DNA of 64,000 nt from Desulfonema magnum (GCF_017377395.1 NZ_CP061800.1:3100001-3164000), one strand, 5' to 3'; counted from the stretch's first letter, positions 1 through 12,504 are shown. The notes: generated by a model not told the origin, from the letters alone. Translations and numbers: made by a program.

Positions 1-1550
1 GCAACAAAAACGGAGACCCGCTGTTTGCTGACTCTGCGGAGGGCAATTTTCACTTAAAACCGGGATCTCCGGCCATTGACGCAGGTGCTGGCTGTTCAAC
101 GCCTGACATGGACGGCGTGACACGGCCCCAGGCCGTGCATGAGAACGCCTGTGATATGGGAGCCTTTGAATTTACTGACCAGCCCCCGAGCGTGACATCT
201 GAAATCCGGGACAGAATCGCGTTTGAAGATGACCCTTACATCGCAATAGAACTGACTCATGTGTTTACAGATCCTGACAATGACCCTGTCACAAAATCAG
301 TGGTCTCGAACAGCAACCCTGATCTGCTTACGGCAATCATCAGCGAGGATAATAATGATATACTGATATTGGATTTACTGGAAAATCAGAGCGGTGAGGC
401 AGAAATTGTGATCCGGGGCACCTCAAATCTCAAATATGCAGAAGATACGTTTACCATCACAGTCAGTTTGGTGAGTGATCCGCCCACGGTGGCAAACCCC
501 ATAGAAGATGTGGAAGCGGATGAGGACGGGCCAAATACGATAATAGACCTGAGTAACGTATTTACAGATGTTGACAGTGAGGATGACGCGATTAGCAAAT
601 CTGTTCTTCCGATCAGTAATTTCAGTCTGGTTACGGCAACAATTGACGGAAACACGCTGACATTGGATTACCAGAAAGACCAGTACGGCAGCGCGGATAT
701 TGTGATTGAAGGATCCTCAAAAGGTCTGACAGTCAAAGATATATTCACTGTGACAGTGAATCCAACAGATGATCCGCCGGTGATCGCGAATCCGATAAAG
801 GATATGGTGGTCAATGATCATGAAGGAACCACTTCCGTCTCTTTATACACCGTATTTACGGACATTGATAACGAAGATTTGTTAATTGAGAAATCTGTGT
901 TGTCAAACAGCAGGCCCTCCCTGGTCTCCGCAAGCATCATCGGCAACACACTCACACTGGATTATCAGGAGAATCAGATCGGCACAGCGGTCATTAGCAT
1001 TCAGGCCACATCCAATGAAAAAACAGTAACTGATACCTTCACGGTAACGATCAGGGCCATAAGAGCGACAGGTTTTGACAAGGTCATAAACAAAAAACCT
1101 CCTCTCACTTTTTCCGGGACCGACTTCAGCAGACAGTTCACCGGAGACACACTGAACAACGTCAGAATTACGTCATTGCCTGCCAACGGAACACTGAAAC
1201 TGAGCGCCAGTAATGTAAAAGCAGGTCAGCAAATTCCTGTCAGCGATTTGGACAATCTGACCTACTATCCCAATGCCGGCTATTATGGCCAGGACAGTTT
1301 CAGATGGAACGGAAGCAATGATGTTGGCTATGCGCCCGAGGACGCATGGGTCAGTCTTACGGTCACGATTGATGCCGGGGATGTGGATTATAACGGGAGT
1401 GTTGATCTGAGGGATGCTGTTCTTGCCCTACAGATTATGACAGGTTTTACAACAGGGGATGTCTATATGGGGGCAGATATAAACGCCGATAAAAGGATCG
1501 GAACGGAAGATGTGATTCAGATTCTCCTTTATATAATTTCAAATTCCTGA
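1..1550 (+). CDS. C-terminal part of a secreted beta-helix / cadherin-like / dockerin protein
   Basis: The frame is open from the first bases of the window, so the 5' end lies outside. The first ~55 residues have the typical end of a right-handed beta-helix surface protein (DPLF, F-L-P-GSPAIDAG, D-G-RP, DMGAFE). Three repeats of ~95 residues follow (about 178-470, 475-770 and 772-1060), each with a PP start, VFTD and a D-TFT-TV ending as in cadherin-like modules. A divergent Ig/cadherin-like domain follows (about 1061-1370). The last ~55 residues carry two Ca-binding dockerin-type loops (DVDYNGSVDLRDA and DINADKRIGTEDV). It is probably an extracellular or surface adhesion or scaffold protein. 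The dockerin-like end is shared with the protein at 31168-32211. Substrate and partner cannot be read from the sequence. Confidence 0.8.
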   Translation, partial: NKNGDPLFADSAEGNFHLKPGSPAIDAGAGCSTPDMDGVTRPQAVHENACDMGAFEFTDQPPSVTSEIRDRIAFEDDPYIAIELTHVFTDPDNDPVTKSVVSNSNPDLLTAIISEDNNDILILDLLENQSGEAEIVIRGTSNLKYAEDTFTITVSLVSDPPTVANPIEDVEADEDGPNTIIDLSNVFTDVDSEDDAISKSVLPISNFSLVTATIDGNTLTLDYQKDQYGSADIVIEGSSKGLTVKDIFTVTVNPTDDPPVIANPIKDMVVNDHEGTTSVSLYTVFTDIDNEDLLIEKSVLSNSRPSLVSASIIGNTLTLDYQENQIGTAVISIQATSNEKTVTDTFTVTIRAIRATGFDKVINKKPPLTFSGTDFSRQFTGDTLNNVRITSLPANGTLKLSASNVKAGQQIPVSDLDNLTYYPNAGYYGQDSFRWNGSNDVGYAPEDAWVSLTVTIDAGDVDYNGSVDLRDAVLALQIMTGFTTGDVYMGADINADKRIGTEDVIQILLYIISNS

Positions 1551-1632
1551 CACTGACTGCCGCAATCTGAAAGCATGTGAAAATAAAATTTTCGCACGCG
1601 TTTGTTCAGATAAAAAATTCAGGGTGGTGACA

Positions 1633-2211
1633 ATGACAAAAAAAACAGTTTTTATAAATAACGACGGAATGGCCAGATTTGAATGTCCGAATTGCAAAAT
1701 TACCGTTGTCGCAGATGTTTCTCAGTACAGAAACATTGACAAGGCCGTTAAAATAAAATGCCACTGTAAAACCTGCGGGCATTATCATAGCGTGCTTCTG
1801 GAAAGAAGACAGCATTACCGGAAAAAAGTCAATATCCCCGGACTGTACAGGTGGAATCAGGAAAAAATTAAAAGGCCGATGACCGTAAAAAACCTCTCCC
1901 GCTCGGGTCTGGGATTCCAACCGGAAATACAAAAAAAATTAAAAATCGGTGACCTGCTGTTCGTGGAGTTTCATTTGGATAACACATTGATCAAAAAAAA
2001 AGTGATTGTAAGATCCACGCCAGGTTTTCATATTGGCACTGAATTTTTTAACCTTCCCGGAAAATCAAAAAAACGAGCGGATGAGGATTATGACATGGCT
2101 ATTGCACGTTATACCTATAAAGATGTGTCTTCCAAACCTGCGGGAACCTTTAATGGGCAGAAAACGCTTTTATGGGAGACATTTGGAATTTCAGATAATT
2201 CAAATCAGTAA
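1633..2211 (+). CDS. Zinc-ribbon PilZ domain protein, paralogue 1
   Basis: A 192-residue protein with an N-terminal putative zinc ribbon (CPNC at ~17-20 and CHCKTC at ~43-48) and a C-terminal PilZ domain. The PilZ signature is visible as RRQHYRK followed by NLSRSGLGF. PilZ domains bind cyclic di-GMP through the arginine motif and the N/D-x-S-x-x-G motif, so a c-di-GMP effector role is likely. The ATG at 1633 was chosen over the GTG codons at 1624/1627 because both paralogues start with an equivalent MT-(x)-VFINN sequence. AGGGTGG lies just upstream. It is the first of three tandem paralogues (also 2570-3103 and 3595-4083). Each has its own long upstream region, so they are probably separate transcripts. 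No output domain is fused. Confidence 0.85.
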   Translation: MTKKTVFINNDGMARFECPNCKITVVADVSQYRNIDKAVKIKCHCKTCGHYHSVLLERRQHYRKKVNIPGLYRWNQEKIKRPMTVKNLSRSGLGFQPEIQKKLKIGDLLFVEFHLDNTLIKKKVIVRSTPGFHIGTEFFNLPGKSKKRADEDYDMAIARYTYKDVSSKPAGTFNGQKTLLWETFGISDNSNQ

Positions 2212-2569
2212 ACTAAAATCATCGCACCTGACTGATTTTAATTCGATGTGTTGTTCTTGTCCGGACGCTGCTGAGTTTAAGATCAGTAAACACAGATTCA
2301 TATTGACGGTGTTTCCCCTGTGAAATACCGATATGAGTTTTAAAAAAATGCGAATCTCAGATTGTTCCCGGGTACCGGAGTTCGGGAATGAGACAGATAT
2401 TCAGCCGGGCTTCTAACCACTCGTTATCAAAAAAAATAATTCGAATAGGCAATCTTTTTTAATAAAATTGTTGGTTATGATATGATATTCGGCATTCGCC
2501 AAACGGTTCCACTCATTGAATTGTAAAGGCTATCGAACGGATATTTTCAAAATTCTTACGGTGATCAAT
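2212..2569. other. Intergenic region between PilZ paralogues 1 and 2
   Basis: An AT-rich 358-bp spacer with no convincing reading frame. It probably holds the promoter of the second PilZ gene. I see no strong hairpin terminator after 2211. The sequence is not an obvious copy of the spacer before paralogue 3, which suggests that only the coding units were duplicated or that the spacers have diverged. Confidence 0.5.
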
Positions 2570-3103
2570 ATGACAAAACAAACGGTTTTTATAAATAACA
2601 ATGAGATGGCTAAATTTGTATGCCCGAATTGTGAAAATACCGTATTTGCAAATGTTTCCAAATATAAAAATATTGACAAGGCAGTCAGAATAAAATGTCG
2701 TTGCAAAAACTGCGGGTATTCTCACGCTGTACTTTTGGAAAGAAGGCAGCATTACCGGAAAAAAGTGAATATTCCCGGATTTTACTTCTGGAACGGAGAA
2801 AAGGTAAAAAAACCAATGATGGTAAAAGACCTGTCGCGCTCCGGTCTGGGATTTGAATCAAAGGTCAAAAATGAGCTGAGAATCGGCGACAAACTGCTGG
2901 TAGAATTTCGCCTGAATGACAAGAATAAGACACTGATCATCAAAGAGGTTGTCATAAGAGCTATGCCCGGAGTTCATGTTGGTACCGAATTTACCGCAAA
3001 TCCCAGAAAACCGAAAACCCGTCTTGACAAGGCCTATGATATGGCTATTGCGCATTATATTTTGCACGCGGAGTTAATAGAATCCCGGCAGACCGAAGTA
3101 TGA
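2570..3103 (+). CDS. Zinc-ribbon PilZ domain protein, paralogue 2
   Basis: A 177-residue close paralogue of the protein at 1633. It has CPNC and CRCKNC cysteine pairs near the N-terminus, RRQHYRK and DLSRSGLGF in the PilZ domain, and a conserved C-terminal Y-MAIAHY motif. The frame is open further upstream, but the ATG at 2570 matches the paralogue starts (MTKQTVFINN). It is expected to bind c-di-GMP, and the cysteine cluster could hold zinc. The absence of a fused output domain suggests that it signals through a protein partner. Confidence 0.85.
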   Translation: MTKQTVFINNNEMAKFVCPNCENTVFANVSKYKNIDKAVRIKCRCKNCGYSHAVLLERRQHYRKKVNIPGFYFWNGEKVKKPMMVKDLSRSGLGFESKVKNELRIGDKLLVEFRLNDKNKTLIIKEVVIRAMPGVHVGTEFTANPRKPKTRLDKAYDMAIAHYILHAELIESRQTEV

Positions 3104-3594
3104 AGTTTCAGGTGTCAGATATCAGGGAAAATTCTGAAATATTCATGTCTTGCTGTGAGGGCAGATTCCGGAACTCCGGGTTCGGATTTGTCCATCCGAA
3201 CCTGGCCTTTTTTAGTGCGAATATGTTTTTTAACGGACTCCTGACACATTTTTATAAAACTGACATTCAGGTGAATGTTCATTTTTTTAATTAATAAAAT
3301 CAAATGATTAATTTGATTTTTGGTAAAAAGCTGTCACGCGTCTGTTTAAAATAAAATTCTATGCTGATATTCGCAAAAATATGTCAGTCGGATAATTTAT
3401 TTAAAAACCGAAAAATATATGTCCGGATACTTATAGCTTTTAAGAAAGTATTTTCGGGATTGCCTGTCATAAAGCCATAAAAACAGGCTCAGTGAAGCAG
3501 CCGCATCACCTGCGCGCTCCGTCCGATCTGTCCCCGAATATTTTCTTAAATACTATCTTATCTGATAATCAAATTAAAATTCAGGATCATTGAA
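3104..3594. other. Intergenic region between PilZ paralogues 2 and 3
   Basis: A 491-bp AT-rich spacer. It contains a perfect 10-bp AT hairpin at 3296-3320 (AAAATCAAAT, 5-nt loop, ATTTGATTTT), which could end transcription of the second PilZ gene. It also contains the short motif ATGTCCGGATACTTA near 3419, which recurs near 46619. No supportable gene. Confidence 0.45.
3296..3320 (+). terminator. AT-rich hairpin, possible terminator of PilZ paralogue 2
   Basis: A ten-base perfect stem with a five-base loop, the 3' arm ending in TTTT. It lies about 190 bp after the stop codon at 3103. The stem is all A/T apart from single C/G pairs, so its termination strength is doubtful. Confidence 0.3.
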
Positions 3595-4083
3595 ATGACA
3601 GAAACAAAAAAGGTTTTCATAAACAACGATAATCTTGCCACATTCGTATGTCCCGAATGTAACAAGGCAACAACTGCGGATGTTTCCGATCAGATGCAAG
3701 TCAACAAAGTCGTTAAGATACAACACACATGCGCGTGCGGATATTCTCAGACCGTTCTTTTGGAAAGAAGGAAATATTATCGAAAATATGTGAACATACC
3801 CGGAGAATATTTTTTGAATCAAAAAAAGATGCCAATGACAGTAAGAGATCTGTCACGTTCTGGTCTGAAATTCGAATTAACAGAGGAAAGGCGTCTGAAA
3901 GTGGGTGACAAACTGGTCGTACAGTTTGTTTTAGATAACCCGCAACATACACGGATTCAAAAAGAAGTGATTATAAAGAAAATATCCGGTCTTTATATTG
4001 GTACCGAATTTTGTTCCAGAGACCCAAATAATCCCATTGACAAGGCTTATGATGTGGCAATCGGGTTTTATACCTTCAGTTAA
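3595..4083 (+). CDS. Zinc-ribbon PilZ domain protein, paralogue 3
   Basis: A 162-residue third paralogue with CPEC near the N-terminus and a modified second ligand group (QHTCACGY; the first Cys of CHCKTC is replaced by His). The PilZ motif is RRKYYRK plus DLSRSGLKF. The C-terminus (KAYDVAIGFY) matches the other two. It is the most divergent copy, with a shorter linker and altered metal-ligand spacing. It is predicted to be a c-di-GMP receptor with distinct partner or metal properties. Confidence 0.83.
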   Translation: MTETKKVFINNDNLATFVCPECNKATTADVSDQMQVNKVVKIQHTCACGYSQTVLLERRKYYRKYVNIPGEYFLNQKKMPMTVRDLSRSGLKFELTEERRLKVGDKLVVQFVLDNPQHTRIQKEVIIKKISGLYIGTEFCSRDPNNPIDKAYDVAIGFYTFS

Positions 4084-4454
4084 TGTCAGATTCGACAGCA
4101 TGTAACTGGCCGTGGCAAAAATTGTCACACTCAGATTTTGAGTGTGACCGACAAAATGAAATAATTTCACCAGATGGAAAAAATTTCCTGTTCCCGCGCC
4201 CCGTTTTCCTATCCCATGTTCTGCGTGGAAACCTGTCCGGCACATTCACTGTCCCCTGCCGGCAATTGCCAAACCAAAGGGTGGGTAAGTGCTATTGCCT
4301 TACCCACCCTGCCCCGATCTTTATTTAAGCAATCAGAAACTGGCTTTTTAATATCTTATAAACGGCCACGAGCGGTCCGCTCACAACGAAGCATGAAAGA
4401 ACTTTTAACTTTAGTCACTTTAGCTCACTTCAGTCACTTTCATATAAAAAATTT
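4084..4454. repeat. Intergenic repeats: GGGTGGGTAAG hairpin and a diverged 89-bp-family copy
   Basis: A perfect 12-bp stem lies at 4278-4289/4299-4310 (AGGGTGGGTAAG ... CTTACCCACCCT) with a 9-nt loop. From about 4358 to 4448 there is a diverged copy of the element repeated at 29239-29505 and 32812-32900: ATAAACGGCC, then TCACAACGAAGCATGAAAG, then short TCACTTTAG-type units, ending TTTCATATAAA. It lies between convergent genes (PilZ paralogue 3 and ihfA). The short reading frames here are not credible genes. Confidence 0.6.
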
Positions 4455-4751
4455 CTAATTGTCGGATTGTTCCGGATGATTGATCTTGTTTCTTAATTTT
4501 CCGGAACATTTGAATGTGACAACTCTTCTTTTTCTCAGCATTAAATCTTCACCTGTGGCGGGATTTCGTCCCCGTCGTTTCTTTTTATTTTTTACGCAAA
4601 ATTTTCCAAATCCGGAAATAAGAACATCTTCTCCTTCTTCCAGTTCTCTTTTAATAATTTCCAGCAGGCCTTCGATAATATCAATAGACTTTTTTTTGGT
4701 AAAACCCAGTTCATGTACTTTTGCTACGATATCACTCTTGGTTAACGCCAT
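4455..4751 (-). CDS. ihfA: Integration host factor alpha-type DNA-bending protein
   Basis: A 98-residue HU/IHF-family protein. It begins MALTKSDIV and has the family core GEDVLISGFGKF, then the RRGRNPATGED arm (the beta-arm with the intercalating proline) and RRVVTFK. MALTK and the GFGKF/TGED spacing favour the IHF alpha subunit. IHF bends DNA at promoters, replication origins and recombination sites as a heterodimer. The frame extends upstream, but the ATG at 4751 is preceded by a perfect AGGAGG and matches the family length, so longer starts were rejected. It is transcribed alone, convergent with the PilZ genes. An inverted repeat upstream may be its control site. Confidence 0.92.
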   Translation of the reverse strand: MALTKSDIVAKVHELGFTKKKSIDIIEGLLEIIKRELEEGEDVLISGFGKFCVKNKKKRRGRNPATGEDLMLRKRRVVTFKCSGKLRNKINHPEQSDN

Positions 4752-5301
4752 TTGTATCCTCCTCTTGATCATGACATAAGCCCCGTGGGCATTTTTCTGA
4801 CATTCCGGGAACGAACAATCGTCATATCCCTTTATTATTAAAGGATTATATTGTGTATGTCCTGCATACGATATCTGTATGGTCGTATGCAAAATGTATC
4901 AGAATTTTTGACCGGGTGCTTACTTATTCTTCGGGGTACCAGTACAAAATTATCTTAATTTATATGGATATTGGATAAATGTCAAGATGTTAAGGGATTA
5001 AAATAATATTAATGAAATGATTTCTGTAAATGAGCCTTGAAGTTTATAATACTTTTTTGATATGTTTATCTGATTTGATAATATTTTGAAATTCAGCAGG
5101 GTCCGAAAGCACGGCCTCGGTTCACTGGAATTTTAAAAAAAACATACGGTTATCAATTTTATTGTATGGTGTTGACAATAACCTGATTGTAATATTATTC
5201 TCATTTAACAAAATTCAGTACAGACCAAATAACAAAGGATTTTTACCTTATGTTCTGACACCGGGAGGTGGGAACAAGTGGTAAAAATCCCTTATTTTCA
5301 G
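4752..5301. promoter_or_regulatory. Upstream region of ihfA and the tRNA-Thr/mfd locus
   Basis: A gene-free 550-bp stretch. It includes the ihfA leader with two palindromes: ATCC-CTTTATTATTAAAG-GAT at 4826-4846 and the GCATACGA/TCGTATGC repeat described separately. Facing mfd there is a TTGACA at 5173-5178 with TATTAT 15 bp downstream, a possible sigma70-type promoter for mfd. Its transcript would cross the tRNA gene in antisense. Confidence 0.35.
4864..4890. promoter_or_regulatory. Inverted repeat, candidate operator upstream of ihfA
   Basis: GCATACGA (4864-4871) and TCGTATGC (4883-4890) form a perfect 8-bp inverted repeat with half-sites 19 bp apart centre to centre, about 110 bp before the ihfA start. 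The spacing suits a dimeric repressor on two successive turns of the helix. No regulator is identified. Confidence 0.3.
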
Positions 5302-5377
5302 TGGAGCCGGCGATGGGACTTGAACCCGCGACCTGCTGATTACGAATCAGCTGCTCTGCCACCTGAGCTACGCCGGC
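5302..5377 (-). tRNA. tRNA-Thr (anticodon CGT)
   Basis: On the minus strand a 76-nt cloverleaf can be drawn. It has a seven-base-pair acceptor stem (GCCGGCG/CGCCGGC), a D arm GCTC...GAGC, an anticodon arm GCTGA-TTCGTAA-TCAGC giving anticodon CGT (reads ACG), a TTCAAGT T-loop and an encoded CCA end. The lower T-stem has a mismatch/wobble pair. It lies antisense in the leader of mfd and just 29 bp before the mfd start codon. Translating the plus strand through it gives the familiar spurious peptide WDLNPRPADYESAALP. Confidence 0.95.
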
Positions 5378-5406
5378 ATAACAATAAAAACGACCTTAGC
5401 GTTTCT

Positions 5407-9054
<3,648 letters not shown>

Positions 9055-9135
9055 AATTTTGATTTTTCTGATATCTCTTTTACAAAAAAAGCAGAGCCTA
9101 TGTGAACAATTCAATTACCAGACACTTTTTTTGTT

Positions 9136-9250
9136 CCGAACACTTAACACCGAACACTTAACACCGAACACCGAACACTTAACACTTAACACCGAACACT
9201 GAACACTTAACACCGAACACTTAACACCGAACACTTAACACCTGACACTT
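9136..9250 (+). repeat. Heptamer array (TTAACAC/CGAACAC)n between mfd and the first SurA-like gene
   Basis: Tandem mixed heptamers CTTAACA and CCGAACA fill most of the 202-bp gap, ending a few bases before the start codon at 9257. TTAACAC units also occur in the 89-bp repeats at 29239-29505 and before the parA-like gene. Confidence 0.9.
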
Positions 9251-9256
9251 TCACAA

Positions 9257-9949
9257 ATGATAAATTATCTTTATAAATTGGCAATCCTGACAGGCGTGTT
9301 CCTGGCAATTTGTGTTATATCAGGATGTCCTGACCGAACCTCCGAGGAAAAGGGTAAATTTTTAATTCGGGTCGGGAGCAATGTGATGACAGTGCCTGAG
9401 TTCACAAAGGCTTTTGAAATCGTCAAAACAGCTTATCCAACGGATATGATGCAGAATGCTGATTATGCAAATGAGGTTCGCTTACAAGTTCTGAAGCAGA
9501 TGACCGAAAGAATGATTCTGTTGGAAAGAGCCGGAGAGCTTCATATTGAAATTTCTGACGCAGAACTTGAAGCGGCTGTCGCGGATATAAAAAAAGGCTA
9601 TCCCGAGGGGATGTTTAAGAAGGTCCTGATTGAGTCTGCCATTTCTTTTGATTCCTGGAAAAATGAATTGAAAATTCGTCTGCTCATGGAGAAGGTGATT
9701 GCCAGAGAGCTGGGGGAAAAGATCACCATAACGTCAGAGGAGATTGCAAATTACAGGGAAGAACATCACAGAGCCGATGATTCAGCCACAGAATCAGAAG
9801 AGAAAACAGAAGATACGAATGAAATGCTGGCAGGCCGGTTGTACAGAGAAAAAACAGAAGAAGCTTATCACTTGTGGATAAAAAAACTTGAGGAAAAATA
9901 TACAATTGAAATCAACAAAGCGGAATGGGAGAAGATAGCTGATTTATAA
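9257..9949 (+). CDS. SurA N-domain lipoprotein (periplasmic chaperone)
   Basis: A 230-residue protein with a hydrophobic signal and a lipobox (VISGC, Cys ~23), so a lipoprotein. The body matches the SurA/PrsA N-terminal helical chaperone domain: VGSNVMTVPEF, then MTERMILLERAGELHIEISDAE, then RLLMEKVIARELGEKITIT. No parvulin catalytic domain follows, so it is a foldase-like chaperone without prolyl isomerase activity, or a partner of the SurA-like protein encoded next. The region after residue ~170 is short and charged. It is probably cotranscribed with mfd (upstream) and the gene at 10052. Confidence 0.75.
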   Translation: MINYLYKLAILTGVFLAICVISGCPDRTSEEKGKFLIRVGSNVMTVPEFTKAFEIVKTAYPTDMMQNADYANEVRLQVLKQMTERMILLERAGELHIEISDAELEAAVADIKKGYPEGMFKKVLIESAISFDSWKNELKIRLLMEKVIARELGEKITITSEEIANYREEHHRADDSATESEEKTEDTNEMLAGRLYREKTEEAYHLWIKKLEEKYTIEINKAEWEKIADL

Positions 9950-10051
9950 TCAGCTCACGGCGGAACATGCCCGGCAATGCCGCCAATTTTATAACCAAAA
10001 CTCCTGGCGGGTTTCACCACACATCGTCCGCCAGATCATCTCGGAATTAAA

Positions 10052-11053
10052 ATGAGAATCAGATACTTGAATAACTTATTGAAAAAAATCGTATTGCGTG
10101 TTATTTGTGCGTTTATTTTCTTTGGATTATTTGCTACTTCAGGAAAAGCTGAACTGGTTGATCGTATTGTTGCCATCGTGAATGATGATATTATTTCACT
10201 TTCCGAACTGAACGAGATGTTTGAGCCTTACGCTGAAAATATAAAGTCACGCGGACTTTCATCAGAGGAAGAGCGTGCGGCGCTTTTCAAAGTCCGGGAG
10301 GATATACTCAGCCATCTCATTGATCAGAAACTTACGGATCAGGAAACAAAACGATTCGGGATCAGCGTAAAAGAAAAAGAAATAGATAAGACCATCGAGC
10401 GTATCAAGGAATCAAATTTTTATACAGATGAAGATCTGAGGAAGGGACTGGCCAGACAAAACCTGACCATGGAGGAGTATCGTGAGCGTATCAGAGAGCA
10501 GATACTCAGAAGCAAGCTGGTCAATATGGAAATAAGATCCAGAATCGTCATTACCAAAGAGGATATAAAATCCTATTATGACAGCCACAGCGAAATATAC
10601 CAGGGAGAGAAAAAATATCATCTCCGGCACATCTTATTGGAAATACCTTCACTTGCCGATGAGACAGGAAAACTTGAGATAAAAGAAAAAGCAGACGCGA
10701 TGCTTGAAAAAATAAAAACCGGAGAACCCTTTGAAAATATGGCCAGAAAATATTCTCAGTCATCAGCAGCAGCCAAAGGAGGCGACCTGGGGATGTTCGG
10801 CCATGACGTGCTTTCTCCCCAGCTTCGGGAGACCCTGAAAGGAATGAAAGCCGGTGAGGTCACACCTGTGCTTGATACGGATCTGGGCTATCAGATATTT
10901 CTTGTTCAGGAAATCAGAGATGCCCGGGCCAAATCGTTGGAGGAAGCCTCTCCTGAAATTCAGGAAAAGCTTTACAAAGAGATCGTTGACAAAAAATTTC
11001 AATCATGGCTTGAATCTCTGCGCAAACGCTCTCACATAAAAATTATCAGATAA
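10052..11053 (+). CDS. surA: SurA-like periplasmic peptidyl-prolyl isomerase
   Basis: A 333-residue protein with a Sec signal (hydrophobic ~13-31, cleavage near SGKA-E). A SurA N-domain (LVDRIVAIVNDDIISLSEL at ~35-53; ~35-170) is followed by one parvulin/PpiC domain (~190-290: YHLRHILLE, AKGGDLGMFG, G-V-PV-D-GY-IFLV) and a C-terminal helix. E. coli SurA has two parvulin domains; the single one here is common outside gammaproteobacteria. Its role is folding of outer-membrane and secreted proteins. It lies 102 bp after the SurA-N lipoprotein gene and probably shares its transcript. The 3' side runs into the AATTATC array. Confidence 0.85.
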   Translation: MRIRYLNNLLKKIVLRVICAFIFFGLFATSGKAELVDRIVAIVNDDIISLSELNEMFEPYAENIKSRGLSSEEERAALFKVREDILSHLIDQKLTDQETKRFGISVKEKEIDKTIERIKESNFYTDEDLRKGLARQNLTMEEYRERIREQILRSKLVNMEIRSRIVITKEDIKSYYDSHSEIYQGEKKYHLRHILLEIPSLADETGKLEIKEKADAMLEKIKTGEPFENMARKYSQSSAAAKGGDLGMFGHDVLSPQLRETLKGMKAGEVTPVLDTDLGYQIFLVQEIRDARAKSLEEASPEIQEKLYKEIVDKKFQSWLESLRKRSHIKIIR

Positions 11054-11101
11054 TACTCAGAGATTCGAAATTGGAAATCAGATTATCAAATTTCGAATTT
11101 T

Positions 11102-11153
11102 AATTATCAATTATCAATTATCAATTATCAATTATCAATTATCAATTATCAAT
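11102..11153 (+). repeat. Heptamer array (AATTATC)n directly before mgtE
   Basis: Seven near-perfect AATTATC units run straight into the mgtE start codon; the final ...TTATCAATG contributes the first base of the ATG. The array replaces any obvious Shine-Dalgarno sequence. Confidence 0.95.
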
Positions 11154-12504
11154 GCAAGCTGATCGAATAAAAATACTTACCGAAAGCATAAAGAGACTGC
11201 TGAGGCGGAACGCCACAAGTCATCTCCGCAAAATTGTGAGCAAAACACATGCAGCGGATTTGTCCGTGGTGTTTCCTTCCCTGGCGATTTCCAACCGGCA
11301 CAAGCTTTTTGAGATGATGGATACTCAGCAAAAAGGTATTCTTTTCAGTGAACTTGATGAGACCTCGCTTCTGACTTTTATTGAGGAGATACAGCTCGAT
11401 GAAGTCGTTGAAGTCCTGGAGAAGATGGCTGCCGACGATGTCGCAGACTTTATCGGGAGGCTGCCTGAGGAGAAGTCCGCTGCCATTCTTGAGAAGATGA
11501 GAAAAGAGGGATCCGAGGAGGTCGAGGGGCTTCTCCGTTACGGAGATGACACCGCAGGCGGTATCATGGTTCCTGATTTTATTGCCCTGAGAGAAGACAC
11601 CACCGCCACGGAGGCCATCGGGTCACTTCAGAAGGAGCATATGGATGTGGAAATGCCCTTTTATCTTTATGTGACAGATGAATATGGCAAGCTGGTGGGC
11701 GTGTGTTCGCTGCGGCAACTGGTTGTTGTTCCGCCGGATACGCCGCTCAAGGATTTCATGTCAACTGATGTGTTTTCTGTGGAGACTTACACCGACCAGG
11801 AGGAAGTTGCAAAACTTGTGGCCCGTTATGATATCCTGGCGGTTCCGGTTGTGGATGACACAAACGAACTGGTCGGCATTGTCACGGTGGATGACGTGAT
11901 TGACATTTTCAGGGAAGAGGCCACGGAGGACTTTCTGAAACTGGCCGGTGTGAGCGGCGAAGAATTTGTTGAGACCAAATCTGTTTTCAAGAGTATGCGG
12001 ATTCGTCTGCCGTGGCTGTTTGCGAGCTGTCTCGGAGGCATTTTGGCGTTTTTTGTTATCGGCGGTTTTGAGGAGAGCCTGAGCAAATTCACATATCTTG
12101 CGGCATTCTTGCCTGTTATCATGGGCATGGGCGGAAATATCGGAACCCAGTCCTCCACCATTGTGGTGCGGGGGTTGGCGCTCGGATTTCTCAACATAAG
12201 GGATATCTGGTCTGTTGTTTTCAAGGAACTGGCTGTGGGCTTCATACTGGGCCTGTTCTACGGAACGCTTATCGGCCTGGTGGCCCAGGCTCAGTACAAT
12301 CTGGTGGCGGTCGCCATCTCCGTGGGACTTGCCCTTGTTTGTTCCATGTCCGTGGCCGCCCTGGTCGGCTCCATGATGCCCATGCTGTTTGCAAGGATAA
12401 ACATTGATCCTGCCGTGGCCACAGGCCCCTTTGTCACCACTGCCGTTGACATTATCAGCGTATTCCTCTATTTTCAGATTGCCACCATTCTTATGGGGAT
12501 ATAG
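11152..12504 (+). CDS. mgtE: Magnesium transporter MgtE
   Basis: A 450-residue MgtE-family Mg2+ channel. It has an N-terminal helical domain with LPEEKSAAILEKM, two CBS domains (~130-255) ending in VTVDDVIDIFREEATEDFLKLAGV, the connecting plug helix, and a five-helix membrane domain with GMGGNIGTQSSTIVVRGLA and PFVTTAVDIISVFLYFQIA. Cytosolic Mg2+ normally binds the CBS/N domains and closes the pore. Its start codon abuts the AATTATC array and has no clear ribosome-binding site. Its last 252 bp are duplicated at 13407-13658 beyond hicAB. Confidence 0.93.
   Translation: MQADRIKILTESIKRLLRRNATSHLRKIVSKTHAADLSVVFPSLAISNRHKLFEMMDTQQKGILFSELDETSLLTFIEEIQLDEVVEVLEKMAADDVADFIGRLPEEKSAAILEKMRKEGSEEVEGLLRYGDDTAGGIMVPDFIALREDTTATEAIGSLQKEHMDVEMPFYLYVTDEYGKLVGVCSLRQLVVVPPDTPLKDFMSTDVFSVETYTDQEEVAKLVARYDILAVPVVDDTNELVGIVTVDDVIDIFREEATEDFLKLAGVSGEEFVETKSVFKSMRIRLPWLFASCLGGILAFFVIGGFEESLSKFTYLAAFLPVIMGMGGNIGTQSSTIVVRGLALGFLNIRDIWSVVFKELAVGFILGLFYGTLIGLVAQAQYNLVAVAISVGLALVCSMSVAALVGSMMPMLFARINIDPAVATGPFVTTAVDIISVFLYFQIATILMGI

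Noticed and set aside
4083..4458. Two overlapping small frames after PilZ paralogue 3
   Set aside because: They cross a perfect hairpin and a diverged repeat element and have no ribosome-binding site.
5278..5406. Extra 43 residues upstream of Mfd in the same open frame
   Set aside because: They are the antisense translation of tRNA-Thr (WDLNPRPADYESAALP peptide), not protein.
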